A stretch of 39,359 bases of DNA from an uncultured Lentisphaerota bacterium (lineage in GTDB: Bacteria; Verrucomicrobiota; Lentisphaeria; Victivallales; UBA1829): positions 1-39,359 of the forward strand of contig ONQZ01000038.1 of the NCBI GenBank assembly GCA_900320095.1. The letters are read 5' to 3'. Below are positions 32,479 to 39,359 of this stretch, one piece after another; the stretch's first letter is position 1, and every line of letters starts with the position of its first letter. Made by a program: the position numbers and the translations under genes. Below the pieces are notes generated by a model, which was not told the DNA's origin, did not search any database, and saw only the letters and a list, made by a program, of their open reading frames with translations.

Positions 32479-33117
32479 ATGCCTGAAGAAAACCTGACAG
32501 CCGTCTTCGGCGGCACGTTCGATCCCGTTCACAACGGGCACATCGGGCTTGCGGATTATCTGCTGAAAACCGGACGCGTGCGCCGCGTCGTCTTCCTGCC
32601 CGCGCCGCATCCGCCCCACAAGGACGGACTTGCGCCCGCGCCGTTCGCGGACCGTGCGGCGATGCTTCGCGCGGCGATCGCGGGGTATCCGGGCATGAGC
32701 GTGAGCGAGATCGAGGCGGAACGTCCCGGCCCCTCCTACACGGTCGACACGCTGGACGTCCTGAAACAACGCTACCCGGCGGAGCATTTCGTGTGGGTGG
32801 TCGGGACGGATTCGCTGAACCAGCTGCACCTGTGGTACGAGGCGGAACGCCTTGTGCGCGAAAACCGGTTTCTGGCGTACCCGAGGCCGGGCGCGGAGGC
32901 GGACCCCGACCTGCTGAAAAAGGTCTGGCAGCCGGAGCTGTTCGAAAAGCTGTCCGGCTCGGTCCTGACCGGCGCGCCGGAGTTCGATCCCAGCTCGACC
33001 GCCGTGCGGCAGCGCCTTTTCGAACGGGGCGCGGACGCGTGCCGGGACCTTCTGCCGGGCCCCGTGCTGAACTACATCGAAGAACACAAACTTTATCCTC
33101 AAAGAAACGGAGAATAA
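32479..33117 (+). CDS. nadD: Nicotinate-nucleotide adenylyltransferase
   Basis: It joins nicotinate mononucleotide and ATP to give deamido-NAD, the substrate of the NadE in this window. The class I nucleotidylyltransferase signature GGTFDPVHNGHIGLAD lies within the first 26 residues. FLPAPHPPHK follows, with VWVVGTDSLNQLHLWYEAE in the middle and FDPSSTAVRQRL in place of the usual ISSTxIR motif near the C-terminus. I start it at ATG 32479 (MPEENLTAVFGG, 212 aa), the normal family start; an earlier ATG at 32422 adds 19 unusual basic residues. The ribosome-binding site is weak. rsfS follows after 4 bp, a common pairing. Confidence 0.93.
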   Translation: MPEENLTAVFGGTFDPVHNGHIGLADYLLKTGRVRRVVFLPAPHPPHKDGLAPAPFADRAAMLRAAIAGYPGMSVSEIEAERPGPSYTVDTLDVLKQRYPAEHFVWVVGTDSLNQLHLWYEAERLVRENRFLAYPRPGAEADPDLLKKVWQPELFEKLSGSVLTGAPEFDPSSTAVRQRLFERGADACRDLLPGPVLNYIEEHKLYPQRNGE

Positions 33118-33121
33118 CCAC

Positions 33122-33592
33122 ATGAACGACGAACAGGAAACCAAAAAACCGAGAATGAACTTCAAAGTGACGGACGTGATCGAGCTGTGCGAAAAGGAAG
33201 CCTACGATCACAAGGCGGAACACATTCTCCGACTCGATATGACCAAACAGGACGGCGCGATCGGCGACTACTACCTGATCTGCACCGGCCTCTCCGAGCC
33301 GCATATCGGCGCGATCTCGGAGCGCATCCAGCGCGCCGTGCGCGAGGAGTTCGGCATCCATGCGATCACGGTCGACGGCACGCCGCAGAGCCAGTGGATC
33401 ATCGTGGACTACGGGTTCCTGCTGATCCACATCATGACGAACGATACGCGCGACCGCTACCAGCTGGAACAGCTCTGGGGCGACGTGCCGAGTTTCGACG
33501 CCATGGCGAAGCTGGACGCGGAACACGAAAAGCTCGCCGCCGCCCGCCGGAAACAGGCGGAAAAGGGCATCGGATCCGGAGCGGACGAATGA
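33122..33592 (+). CDS. rsfS: Ribosome silencing factor RsfS (Iojap family)
   Basis: The 156-residue protein binds ribosomal protein L14 on the large subunit and blocks subunit joining when nutrients are short. The Iojap core is complete: ILRLDMTKQDGAIGDYYLIC (38-57), IQRAVREEFGIHAITVDGTP, QWIIVDYGFLLIHIM and YQLEQLWGDVP. A 30-residue Lys/Ala-rich tail extends beyond the usual length (~110). GGAGA stands before the ATG. The nadD-rsfS order is conserved in many bacteria. Confidence 0.95.
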   Translation: MNDEQETKKPRMNFKVTDVIELCEKEAYDHKAEHILRLDMTKQDGAIGDYYLICTGLSEPHIGAISERIQRAVREEFGIHAITVDGTPQSQWIIVDYGFLLIHIMTNDTRDRYQLEQLWGDVPSFDAMAKLDAEHEKLAAARRKQAEKGIGSGADE

Positions 33593-34194
33593 CCGACCCC
33601 TTCAACGACGGCGAATACCGCGACGAATTCGAATGGGAGAAGGAGATCCGCAAGGACGACGACCGGGTGCACGACTACCTCGCCGAACTCCCGCGCTACA
33701 TCGACCTCCCGGACGAGGACAAAGTCATCTCGAAGCGCATCCGCAGGCGCGGGTCGAGCTGGGACGACGATTTCGACGCGCCGCCGGACGACTACGATGA
33801 CGACGATTACGACGACGTGCCGGAGGAGGATTTCGTGCGGCACCGCGACGGCAGCGACGTGTACACGGCGGCGTCCCACATGGCGATCGACCTGACCGAG
33901 TATTTCGCCGAGGAGAAGGATCAGACCGCCGCGCGCGCCATGATGCGGGCGCTGACGCTGCTCGGGAAACTGATGGCGCGTTCGCTGGACGTGCTGCGTC
34001 TGGAGGACGGCGAACTCGTCACGTTCCGCATCGCGCTCACGAAGCGGTTCCTCGCCGACCTCAACGAGCTGATCGGCGAATACGAGAAGTTCCCGGACGC
34101 GATCCGCGACGGTTTCCTGAAGGACGCGTTCAAGATGCGCGACGAGGTGCTCGAAAAGATCCGGAAGTACCGCCGCGAACAGAAGCGGAGATAG
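33589..34194 (+). CDS. Acidic uncharacterised protein (201 aa) coupled to rsfS
   Basis: The ATG overlaps the rsfS stop in ATGA. The N-terminal ~90 residues are disordered and very acidic, with a run of Asp and Tyr around 59-81 (DDDYDDVPEE). The C-terminal half is helical: AIDLTEYFAEEKDQTAARAM, then LGKLMARSLDVLRL and FLADLNELIGEYEKF, ending in a basic helix. It is probably cytoplasmic. I do not recognise the family. Coupling to rsfS hints at a ribosome- or stress-linked role, which is only inference. Confidence 0.65.
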   Translation: MTDPFNDGEYRDEFEWEKEIRKDDDRVHDYLAELPRYIDLPDEDKVISKRIRRRGSSWDDDFDAPPDDYDDDDYDDVPEEDFVRHRDGSDVYTAASHMAIDLTEYFAEEKDQTAARAMMRALTLLGKLMARSLDVLRLEDGELVTFRIALTKRFLADLNELIGEYEKFPDAIRDGFLKDAFKMRDEVLEKIRKYRREQKRR

Positions 34195-34245
34195 GCATGC
34201 GTCGGGCGGTTCCGGCGGAAAATGCGGAAAAAATGCAGAATCCGC

Positions 34246-34271
34246 GGAACAAAACATGAAACGGTTTGTCT
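34246..34271 (+). promoter_or_regulatory. Candidate ECF-type promoter of the sigma/anti-sigma genes
   Basis: GGAAC (34246-34250), a 17-bp spacer and GTCT (34268-34271), just upstream of the sigma gene. The pattern matches the general form recognised by RpoE-like ECF sigma factors, which usually activate their own genes. No TATATT-type -10 is visible in the same gap. Confidence 0.5.
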
Positions 34272-34290
34272 GTAGAACATAAGGACAGCG

Positions 34291-34920
34291 ATGGAACAGG
34301 AACAAAAGACTCGTGAAGAGGCGCTCCTGAAGGCGTTCCGAAGCGGCGACGACACCGCGTTCGACGGCCTGATCGAGATGTACTCCGCGAAGCTGTACAA
34401 AGTGGCATACGCGCTGCTCGGGTCCAGGCAGGACGCCGAGGAGGTCGTGCAGGACACTTTCCTGCGTGCGTACCGCGCCATGCAGATGTTCCGCGGCGAA
34501 TCGAGCCTGGAGACCTGGCTTCATCGCATCACCCTGAACCTGGCCCGGAACAAGTACCAGTGGAACCACCGGCGCGGAAGCGGTCTGAACGTAAGCCTGA
34601 CCGCGGGCGACGGCTCCGACGGCGACTCCGGGGCGGAAAACGAACAGGACGTGCCGGACCGGCGCATGGAGCCGGACCTGGTGCTGGAACAGGACGAAAT
34701 CGGAACGAACATCATGAAAGCATTGAGCCGCCTGCCGGACAACATCCGCGAGACCATGCTGCTGCGTCATGTGAACGACATGCCGTACGAGCAGATCGCG
34801 CAGAAACTGGACTGCAGGGTCGGGACCGTGAAATCCCGGCTGTCCCGGGGCCGCGAAATGCTTCGCGACTACCTCGCCGCCGTCGGGATCCTCCCGTCAC
34901 CGGGCGGCGCTCGACAATAG
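34291..34920 (+). CDS. RNA polymerase ECF sigma factor (RpoE-like)
   Basis: The 209-residue sigma factor has region 2 at about 17-85 (FDGLIEMYSAKLYKVAYALL, then DAEEVVQDTFLRAYRAMQMF and LETWLHRITLNLARN). A 45-residue Gly/Asp/Glu-rich linker (about 92-135) is longer than usual. Region 4 (about 145-195) contains LSRLPDNIRETMLLRHVNDM, YEQIAQKLDCRVGTVKSRLS and RGREMLRDYL. The next gene encodes a matching zinc-finger anti-sigma factor. AAGGA stands before the ATG. The signal sensed is unknown; the pairing suggests envelope or redox stress. Confidence 0.93.
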   Translation: MEQEQKTREEALLKAFRSGDDTAFDGLIEMYSAKLYKVAYALLGSRQDAEEVVQDTFLRAYRAMQMFRGESSLETWLHRITLNLARNKYQWNHRRGSGLNVSLTAGDGSDGDSGAENEQDVPDRRMEPDLVLEQDEIGTNIMKALSRLPDNIRETMLLRHVNDMPYEQIAQKLDCRVGTVKSRLSRGREMLRDYLAAVGILPSPGGARQ

Positions 34921-34967
34921 GTTCAACAGCTTCAACAGACGCAACCCCCCCATTTGAGGCGAACAAT

Positions 34968-35873
34968 ATGAACGAACAGGCGACTACCCCCGGCTGCCCG
35001 GACTTGGAAACGATATCGGCGGTCTTCGACGGCGAACTTGCGCCGGGCGAGACCGTGCGCGCGCACCTCGAATCGTGCCCGGACTGCGCGCGGCGTCTGG
35101 CGGATTACAAAACGCTCCGCGATGTCGTGTCGCGCGCCGTCGCGTCCGAACCCGATCCCGGCATGAACGCCCGGATCGCGGCGTATGTCCGTGCGGAGGC
35201 CGCCGCGGACGGATTCACGTTCAGTGCTCCTCGGAAACGCGATTTCTCCGACTCGCGCACCGCCTGGTTCTTCCGGATCGCCGCGCTGTTCATCCTGGGC
35301 GGATTCTTCGCGTATCTTCTGACGGATCAGCTGCACGCGAACCGGGCGAGGACCGGACGATTGCAGACTGCCGCGGTCGAAACGGCGCATCCGTCCGCCC
35401 GTCCGCTGCCTGCGATCGCGGCGGAACCCGGCATCGGCGACTTCGTCCGGGCGCGGGTCGTTTCCAATTCGCCCTCAGAACGCCAGTATGCGATCGACAT
35501 CGACCCGGCGCTGGTCCCCGCCGAACTCGAAAGCATTCCCGCCGACGAGCGTATTCCCGTTCCGTTCTTCTTCGGTCCGGACGACGGCGCGATGCGTCGG
35601 ATCCCGCTGCACGGCGATCCGGCGTACGACGCCATGCGGATGCTGGAGTCGATCCGGCGCGACCTCGCCTCGCTTGACGTGCCGGGCGTCTCGGTCGACA
35701 CGGAAAGCCGCGGGACCTCGCTCTTCACGACCATCCGGCTGGAATCCGCCGACATGTTCGACATGAGCGTGACGAGGACGGACGGATCGTTCGAGCTGTT
35801 CCTGATGCACGGGGAAGCCCCGTCCGAAGACGACGGTCCGGTGTTCCTGCGCTTCGAGTTCTTCTGCGAATAA
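34968..35873 (+). CDS. Zinc-finger anti-sigma factor, membrane-anchored
   Basis: The 301-residue partner of the ECF sigma factor begins with an anti-sigma domain (LETISAVFDGELAPGE, then RAHLESCPDCARRLADY), containing the H-x3-C-x2-C zinc motif. It continues with a long helix. A transmembrane segment lies near 102-120 (FFRIAALFILGGFFAYLL). The outer 180 residues are a sensor-like domain (RYAIDIDPALVPAELESIP and MDFDM-like strands) that I do not recognise. GAGG precedes the ATG at 34968. In-frame sequence upstream of this start overlaps the sigma gene and is Arg-rich, so it is not used. Holding the sigma factor at the membrane until a signal arrives is the expected role. Confidence 0.85.
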   Translation: MNEQATTPGCPDLETISAVFDGELAPGETVRAHLESCPDCARRLADYKTLRDVVSRAVASEPDPGMNARIAAYVRAEAAADGFTFSAPRKRDFSDSRTAWFFRIAALFILGGFFAYLLTDQLHANRARTGRLQTAAVETAHPSARPLPAIAAEPGIGDFVRARVVSNSPSERQYAIDIDPALVPAELESIPADERIPVPFFFGPDDGAMRRIPLHGDPAYDAMRMLESIRRDLASLDVPGVSVDTESRGTSLFTTIRLESADMFDMSVTRTDGSFELFLMHGEAPSEDDGPVFLRFEFFCE

Positions 35874-35916
35874 TCCGCTTTTGCGCTTTTGTTGAGTTTT
35901 TTTTGACTTTTTTCGT

Positions 35917-36015
35917 TAATTCCTGGAACAAGGCTTGAAAAAAAGAAAAAAAGAGCTATTTTTTATATAACCTTGCAATTGTTTTGAAACAAATGAAGAC
36001 AGACTTGACGTCTGT
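35917..36015 (+). promoter_or_regulatory. Leader of the PEP-CTERM-like gene: possible promoters and a hairpin
   Basis: A GG-N10-GA element (TGGAAC at 35924-35929, TTGA at 35935-35938) resembles a sigma-54 site with an imperfect -12. TTGAAA (35935-35940), 16 bp and TATTTT (35957-35962) form an alternative sigma-70 site. A small hairpin, ACAGAC/GTCTGT (35999-36004/36010-36015), follows. Which is used cannot be told from sequence. Confidence 0.3.
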
Positions 36016-36075
36016 TTCCGGATGGTGCTGAAGACAGGATCCAGCATACATTCGACCAACAACCAGGAGGAAAAA

Positions 36076-36702
36076 ATGAAGAAAACACTTGTTACGGCAG
36101 TCTTTGCATGCGCAATGACGATCTTCGGACTTGCTGCATTTGCTCAGGAACAGCCGCAACAGAAGCAGGCTGTTACCTTCGACGCGGATTCGAATGTGCT
36201 CTCGTCCAACGTGTCGAAGTCGCTGACAATGCTTATTGCGGCGGAATCCAATGTGAATCTGAAAGAAAAACTGGCGACTGTCGCTGACTGGGACGGAAAA
36301 ACCCTGGGCTACAAGAAAAACGGTGTATTCATATCGCTGTCTCAGGCTGTCAAAGAAGCGAAAGTCGTGACGGAAGGAGACGTGAACGTCGCCTCGATCC
36401 AGCTCGGCCGTTTCAAAGAAGGCGACATCATTCAGTTCGGATATCAGGATGCCGAAAATGCTTTCCATGCTTATGCTTCGGATAAATTTGCCGGCGATCC
36501 CAATTATTATGGCGGATACAATCCTGAAAGCTTCTATCAGGTCGATTTCTCGGAAGATCCGTTCAACGGCTTGATCGAGATCGTTATCGGTGAGCCGCTG
36601 CCCGCTCCCGCCGTGACCCTGATCGTCGCGCTGGCTGCCGGTGCGCTCTTCCTTCTCTACAAAAACCGCAGACAGCGTTCCCTTCAGACGGAACAGGCAT
36701 GA
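36076..36702 (+). CDS. PEP-CTERM-like surface protein (208 aa)
   Basis: A signal peptide (1-24, ending LAAFAQ) is followed by a soluble domain of about 145 residues that I do not recognise. The C-terminus is a tripartite sorting tail: GEPLPAPAV (172-180), a hydrophobic helix (TLIVALAAGALFLLY) and basic KNRRQR (196-201). This is the layout of PEP-CTERM signals, with Pro-Ala-Pro replacing Pro-Glu-Pro, as cleaved by exosortases. AGGAGG seven or eight bases before the ATG at 36076 fixes the start. Its stop overlaps the next gene's ATG. The low GC contrasts with the genes to the left. A role on the cell surface or in exopolysaccharide is inferred from the tail. Confidence 0.78.
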   Translation: MKKTLVTAVFACAMTIFGLAAFAQEQPQQKQAVTFDADSNVLSSNVSKSLTMLIAAESNVNLKEKLATVADWDGKTLGYKKNGVFISLSQAVKEAKVVTEGDVNVASIQLGRFKEGDIIQFGYQDAENAFHAYASDKFAGDPNYYGGYNPESFYQVDFSEDPFNGLIEIVIGEPLPAPAVTLIVALAAGALFLLYKNRRQRSLQTEQA

Positions 36703-39290
36703 CTGAAGAGGACGAACGGACAGCCAACGGCGGAACGATTCCGTCCGGAGCAGAAGAGTACCGGGGTGAAGACCGGTACTCTGTCCGTTCTTTATCGGAG
36801 GATCGTTCTTCCGATGATGTAAAAAAGGCCGGGAGCAATACTGCGGAAGCGGATGATGTGACGCCTGCTTCCGGCGAACGCCTCTCTCGCGAAGAGCTCG
36901 AAAGCAGATACCGGAATGATCCGCGTTTTAACATGCTTTTCAACCACGAGCCCAAGGAAAAGAAGAAAAAGTCGTCGCATTATGTGAAGGTCGGGGGTGT
37001 CCGTCTGACGCCGAAACGCATCCTGGTCCTTTGCATCTTTCTTCTCGTGTTCCTGCTTTGCATGGGAAGCAGTTTCTTTTATGCCCTGAAGGATATCGGC
37101 AAATACAGAAACTACAATCAGGCACACGCCGCATTCGAATCGGGGGACTATGAAAAGGCAAAAGAGCTTTTTATCAAAGTCATCAACGACGACCCGAACA
37201 AAGAAGACGCCATTAAAGCGATGGCGCAGATTTATCGGCATTACGGCGATTGGGCTAACGAGGCATTTTTCCGTCAGCGGCTGGTTCGGCTGAATCCGCT
37301 GAACGAGGTCTATTATCATGACTTCCTGAATGCGGCGTTCCGGGCCAGACATTTCGGGACCATTTATTCCGTCCTCAATCTGAAGGTTATGGAGAACTCG
37401 GAACTGCCGCCGGAAGAGGGGGCGCTGTATCTGATCTCGGCGTTGCATTCCGGGCATGTTTCCGGCGGAAAAGCGTTTTATAACGAACGAATCAAGAGCA
37501 ATCCGAAGTATTTTTCCGGTACGGAATATGGCCGTTATGCGGACCTCCTGCTGAAATCTTCCGAGATTACTTTTGATAAAGCTCAGAATATCATTGCTTC
37601 GCTTCCGGACATCAAGGACGAACAGATCCGGTTTGAGACGATCAATACGTTGCTGTATGTGCTTTCGAAAAAGGGCGACCGGAAATCGGACGAGCAAATA
37701 GAGAAACTGCTCCGGGAATCTGTCGAGCTGAACGAATTCGCCGGAGCGCCCATGCTCGCCGATTTCTATTTTTTCCACTACAGATTCAAGGATTCGATCA
37801 AAGTCTGTGAAGAGTTTCTCAAGACAAAAATGAATATTGCGATGCCGATTCTTTATGGAGAAAGCAGTCTTCTTAACGGACAGCCGGAACTGATCCCGCC
37901 TCTTGCCGATAAAATGCGGCACTTGCGCGGACGCCAGTCGAAGATTATTGCATCGTATCTGGATGCGCTGTATGCGTTCAGTGAAGGGGATGAGACGCGT
38001 CTCCGGACAGCGATGTTTGAAACAGGATCCACGATCAAGACCCAGCTTTCCTCGCTTATGAACTTTCAATTGGCGATCAGCGCGGATTCCCCGAAAGAGA
38101 TATTCCTGCTCCTGGAGGATATTTTCAAGGACTCTCCATTTCTGGATTTTCCGCAACGGGCCAGAACCGCTGCCCTGGAGTATCTCTTGAAGCAGGCGGA
38201 TTCGGATTTGGCTTCCGATCCGGACCGCCTGAATACCTGTGCCGGAATCGCACTTCTGATCCAAACACCGGGAGACGACGTCTCTTTCCTGAAACGCATC
38301 ATCCTCCTGAATCAATTCAAGAAAGAGACCTTGACGGAGGATGAACTGCTGTCTGCAATGAAACTGTATCCCGGCGATCCTGTCCTGCTTCGGATTGCCG
38401 CGGAATACTATTTGAAACGCGGTCAGGCCGCACGCACAATGGACTATATCACCGAGTACAATTCGCTGGAGGGTGTTCAGGAACAGGATTCCATGGTTAT
38501 CCTTCATATTCTGGCGCTGGATCAGCTTGGACGCAAGGACGAGGCGGAAAAAGAATTCCGGACTTTGATCGAAAAGAACAAAGACGGACAGCTGCTTTGT
38601 TTCTATTATGAATTCTGCGCTGAAAACAAATTGTTTGATTCTCTGAAGTCGCTTTCTGCCTGGATCGAGTCCCTGCCGAAGGATTCTCCGAACCGTGCCG
38701 CGTTGCCGTTCATCCGTGCTGAAATCCTTCTTTCCGAAGGAAAACGGGATCAGGCGCTCGACCTGTTTGAAAAGAGCCAATCGGACAATTCCCGGTTGAT
38801 CTTCCATGCGGCAACGCGTCTCGCTGAAGTCGGACGGAACAATGCCGCGCTTGCACGTTATCTTTCCATTCGTGATACGTATCCGGACAAGGTGCTTGTC
38901 AATCTCAATCTTTCCGTGCTTTATGACAAGATGGGCGATGCGAAAAATGCGCTTGAATGCGCCCGGACAGCCTGGGATGAGAATCAGAACGACCTTCAGG
39001 CCCGGTACATCTACGGCAAACGCCTGTTCGATGCTGGACAGTATGCGGAGGTCATCTCCGTGCTCAAATTTCCGCAGTTCAAGGCGAGTTTCCCGAACGA
39101 GATGCTGGATCTCTGGTCCAAAGCAATGCATGAGCAGATCAGGGCCGATTTCGATGCCGAACGCTATACGCCTGCCATGGAGAATACCAAATATCTCCTG
39201 ATCTATTTCCCCGAGGACAAGGACGGATTGGAGTATATGGAGTTGCTCGAATCGATCCGCCGTCATGAGAAGACCGGCGACGGGAAATGA
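36699..39290 (+). CDS. Membrane-anchored TPR-repeat protein (863 aa)
   Basis: A disordered, acidic N-terminus (1-90, ending in a Lys run EKKKKS) is followed by a transmembrane helix (106-130, ILVLCIFLLVFLLCMGSSFF). The rest is alpha-helical solenoid. Clear TPR pairs include AHAAFESGDYEKAKELFIKV (135-160), LLRIAAEYYLKRGQAARTMD, LALDQLGRKDEAEKEFRTL and LNLSVLYDKMGDAKNALECA. The topology puts the TPR part outside the cytoplasm. Translation is coupled to the PEP-CTERM-like gene through ATGA. TPR proteins of this kind occur with exosortase and polysaccharide systems, but no other component is visible here. A terminator follows. Confidence 0.82.
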   Translation: MTEEDERTANGGTIPSGAEEYRGEDRYSVRSLSEDRSSDDVKKAGSNTAEADDVTPASGERLSREELESRYRNDPRFNMLFNHEPKEKKKKSSHYVKVGGVRLTPKRILVLCIFLLVFLLCMGSSFFYALKDIGKYRNYNQAHAAFESGDYEKAKELFIKVINDDPNKEDAIKAMAQIYRHYGDWANEAFFRQRLVRLNPLNEVYYHDFLNAAFRARHFGTIYSVLNLKVMENSELPPEEGALYLISALHSGHVSGGKAFYNERIKSNPKYFSGTEYGRYADLLLKSSEITFDKAQNIIASLPDIKDEQIRFETINTLLYVLSKKGDRKSDEQIEKLLRESVELNEFAGAPMLADFYFFHYRFKDSIKVCEEFLKTKMNIAMPILYGESSLLNGQPELIPPLADKMRHLRGRQSKIIASYLDALYAFSEGDETRLRTAMFETGSTIKTQLSSLMNFQLAISADSPKEIFLLLEDIFKDSPFLDFPQRARTAALEYLLKQADSDLASDPDRLNTCAGIALLIQTPGDDVSFLKRIILLNQFKKETLTEDELLSAMKLYPGDPVLLRIAAEYYLKRGQAARTMDYITEYNSLEGVQEQDSMVILHILALDQLGRKDEAEKEFRTLIEKNKDGQLLCFYYEFCAENKLFDSLKSLSAWIESLPKDSPNRAALPFIRAEILLSEGKRDQALDLFEKSQSDNSRLIFHAATRLAEVGRNNAALARYLSIRDTYPDKVLVNLNLSVLYDKMGDAKNALECARTAWDENQNDLQARYIYGKRLFDAGQYAEVISVLKFPQFKASFPNEMLDLWSKAMHEQIRADFDAERYTPAMENTKYLLIYFPEDKDGLEYMELLESIRRHEKTGDGK

Positions 39291-39315
39291 CATCTGTGTT
39301 TCCTCTTGGCTGTTC

Positions 39316-39348
39316 TGCCGGATCACGATTCTCCGGCATCTGTTTTTT
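39316..39348 (+). terminator. Intrinsic terminator after the TPR gene
   Basis: TGCCGGA (39316-39322) pairs with TCCGGCA (39332-39338) around a 9-base loop, followed by TCTG and seven T. It closes the PEP-CTERM/TPR operon. Confidence 0.85.
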
Positions 39349-39359
39349 TCTGAATTTTA

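Noticed and set aside
36792..39326. 844-codon minus-strand open frame opposite the TPR protein
   Set aside because: It has no ribosome-binding site or domain, and it runs through the terminator hairpin of the plus-strand operon.

Overview
The window comes from a GC-rich bacterium, most likely a gut-type member of the PVC superphylum (Lentisphaerota/Victivallales; inferred, moderate confidence). The pointers are a PEP-CTERM-like sorting tail, tandem PL11 and GH30 pectin-degrading enzymes with export signals, a MutL that carries the endonuclease motif, and an IS4-type element. No rRNA or complete tRNA is present.

Left part (1-4209): the right end of an integrated mobile element. A tyrosine integrase is followed by overlapping ORFs: a 54-aa ORF, a YhcG/DUF1016 PDDEXK nuclease and a 41-aa ORF. 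The 3' half of a tRNA-Pro(GGG) gene upstream of the integrase marks the attachment site, and three tandem 10-11 bp repeats lie between the two. A 5'-truncated IS4-family transposase with an internal stop abuts a gene fragment that runs off the left edge. To the right of the att site (4210-5142) is about 0.9 kb of decayed DNA holding an internally deleted AAA ATPase.

Paralogue cluster (5143-13608): four tandem same-strand genes encode secreted proteins built from a ~105-120 residue repeat. I do not recognise this repeat as a named family. Its core is V-T-V-N-G-x-x-W-x-D-L-x-x-P-F-x-L-x-F-T-P-D-F. There are about 15 domain copies in all, with an alternative C-terminal domain shared by two of the proteins and a fusion to an FG-GAP-like propeller in a third. 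This is the best candidate for an undescribed system in the window.

Middle (13609-26820), almost all on the minus strand: a secreted GH30 endo-beta-1,6-galactanase-type enzyme whose 3' end is repeated in tandem beyond its stop; a small membrane protein; a TM1266-type regulator; a DUF805 protein; and a WecA/TagO-type transferase overlapping a 718-aa membrane protein. Next, in transcription order from the right, comes an apparent operon of an OppD-like ATPase, a TPR/membrane protein, MutL, a NadE whose glutaminase domain seems to lack the catalytic-cysteine block, and a prepilin peptidase.

Right part (26821-39359): a strong promoter drives two tandem PL11 rhamnogalacturonan lyases, the second broken by a 61-nt deletion. 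After a terminator come cca on the minus strand and nadD-rsfS-acidic protein on the plus strand. Then follow an ECF sigma factor with its zinc-finger anti-sigma factor and a possible ECF-type promoter, and finally a PEP-CTERM-like surface protein coupled to an 863-aa membrane-anchored TPR protein. The last two genes have visibly lower GC than the rest.

Six promoters identified by eye share a TATATT -10 with 16-17 bp spacing, which is probably the housekeeping promoter form of this organism.
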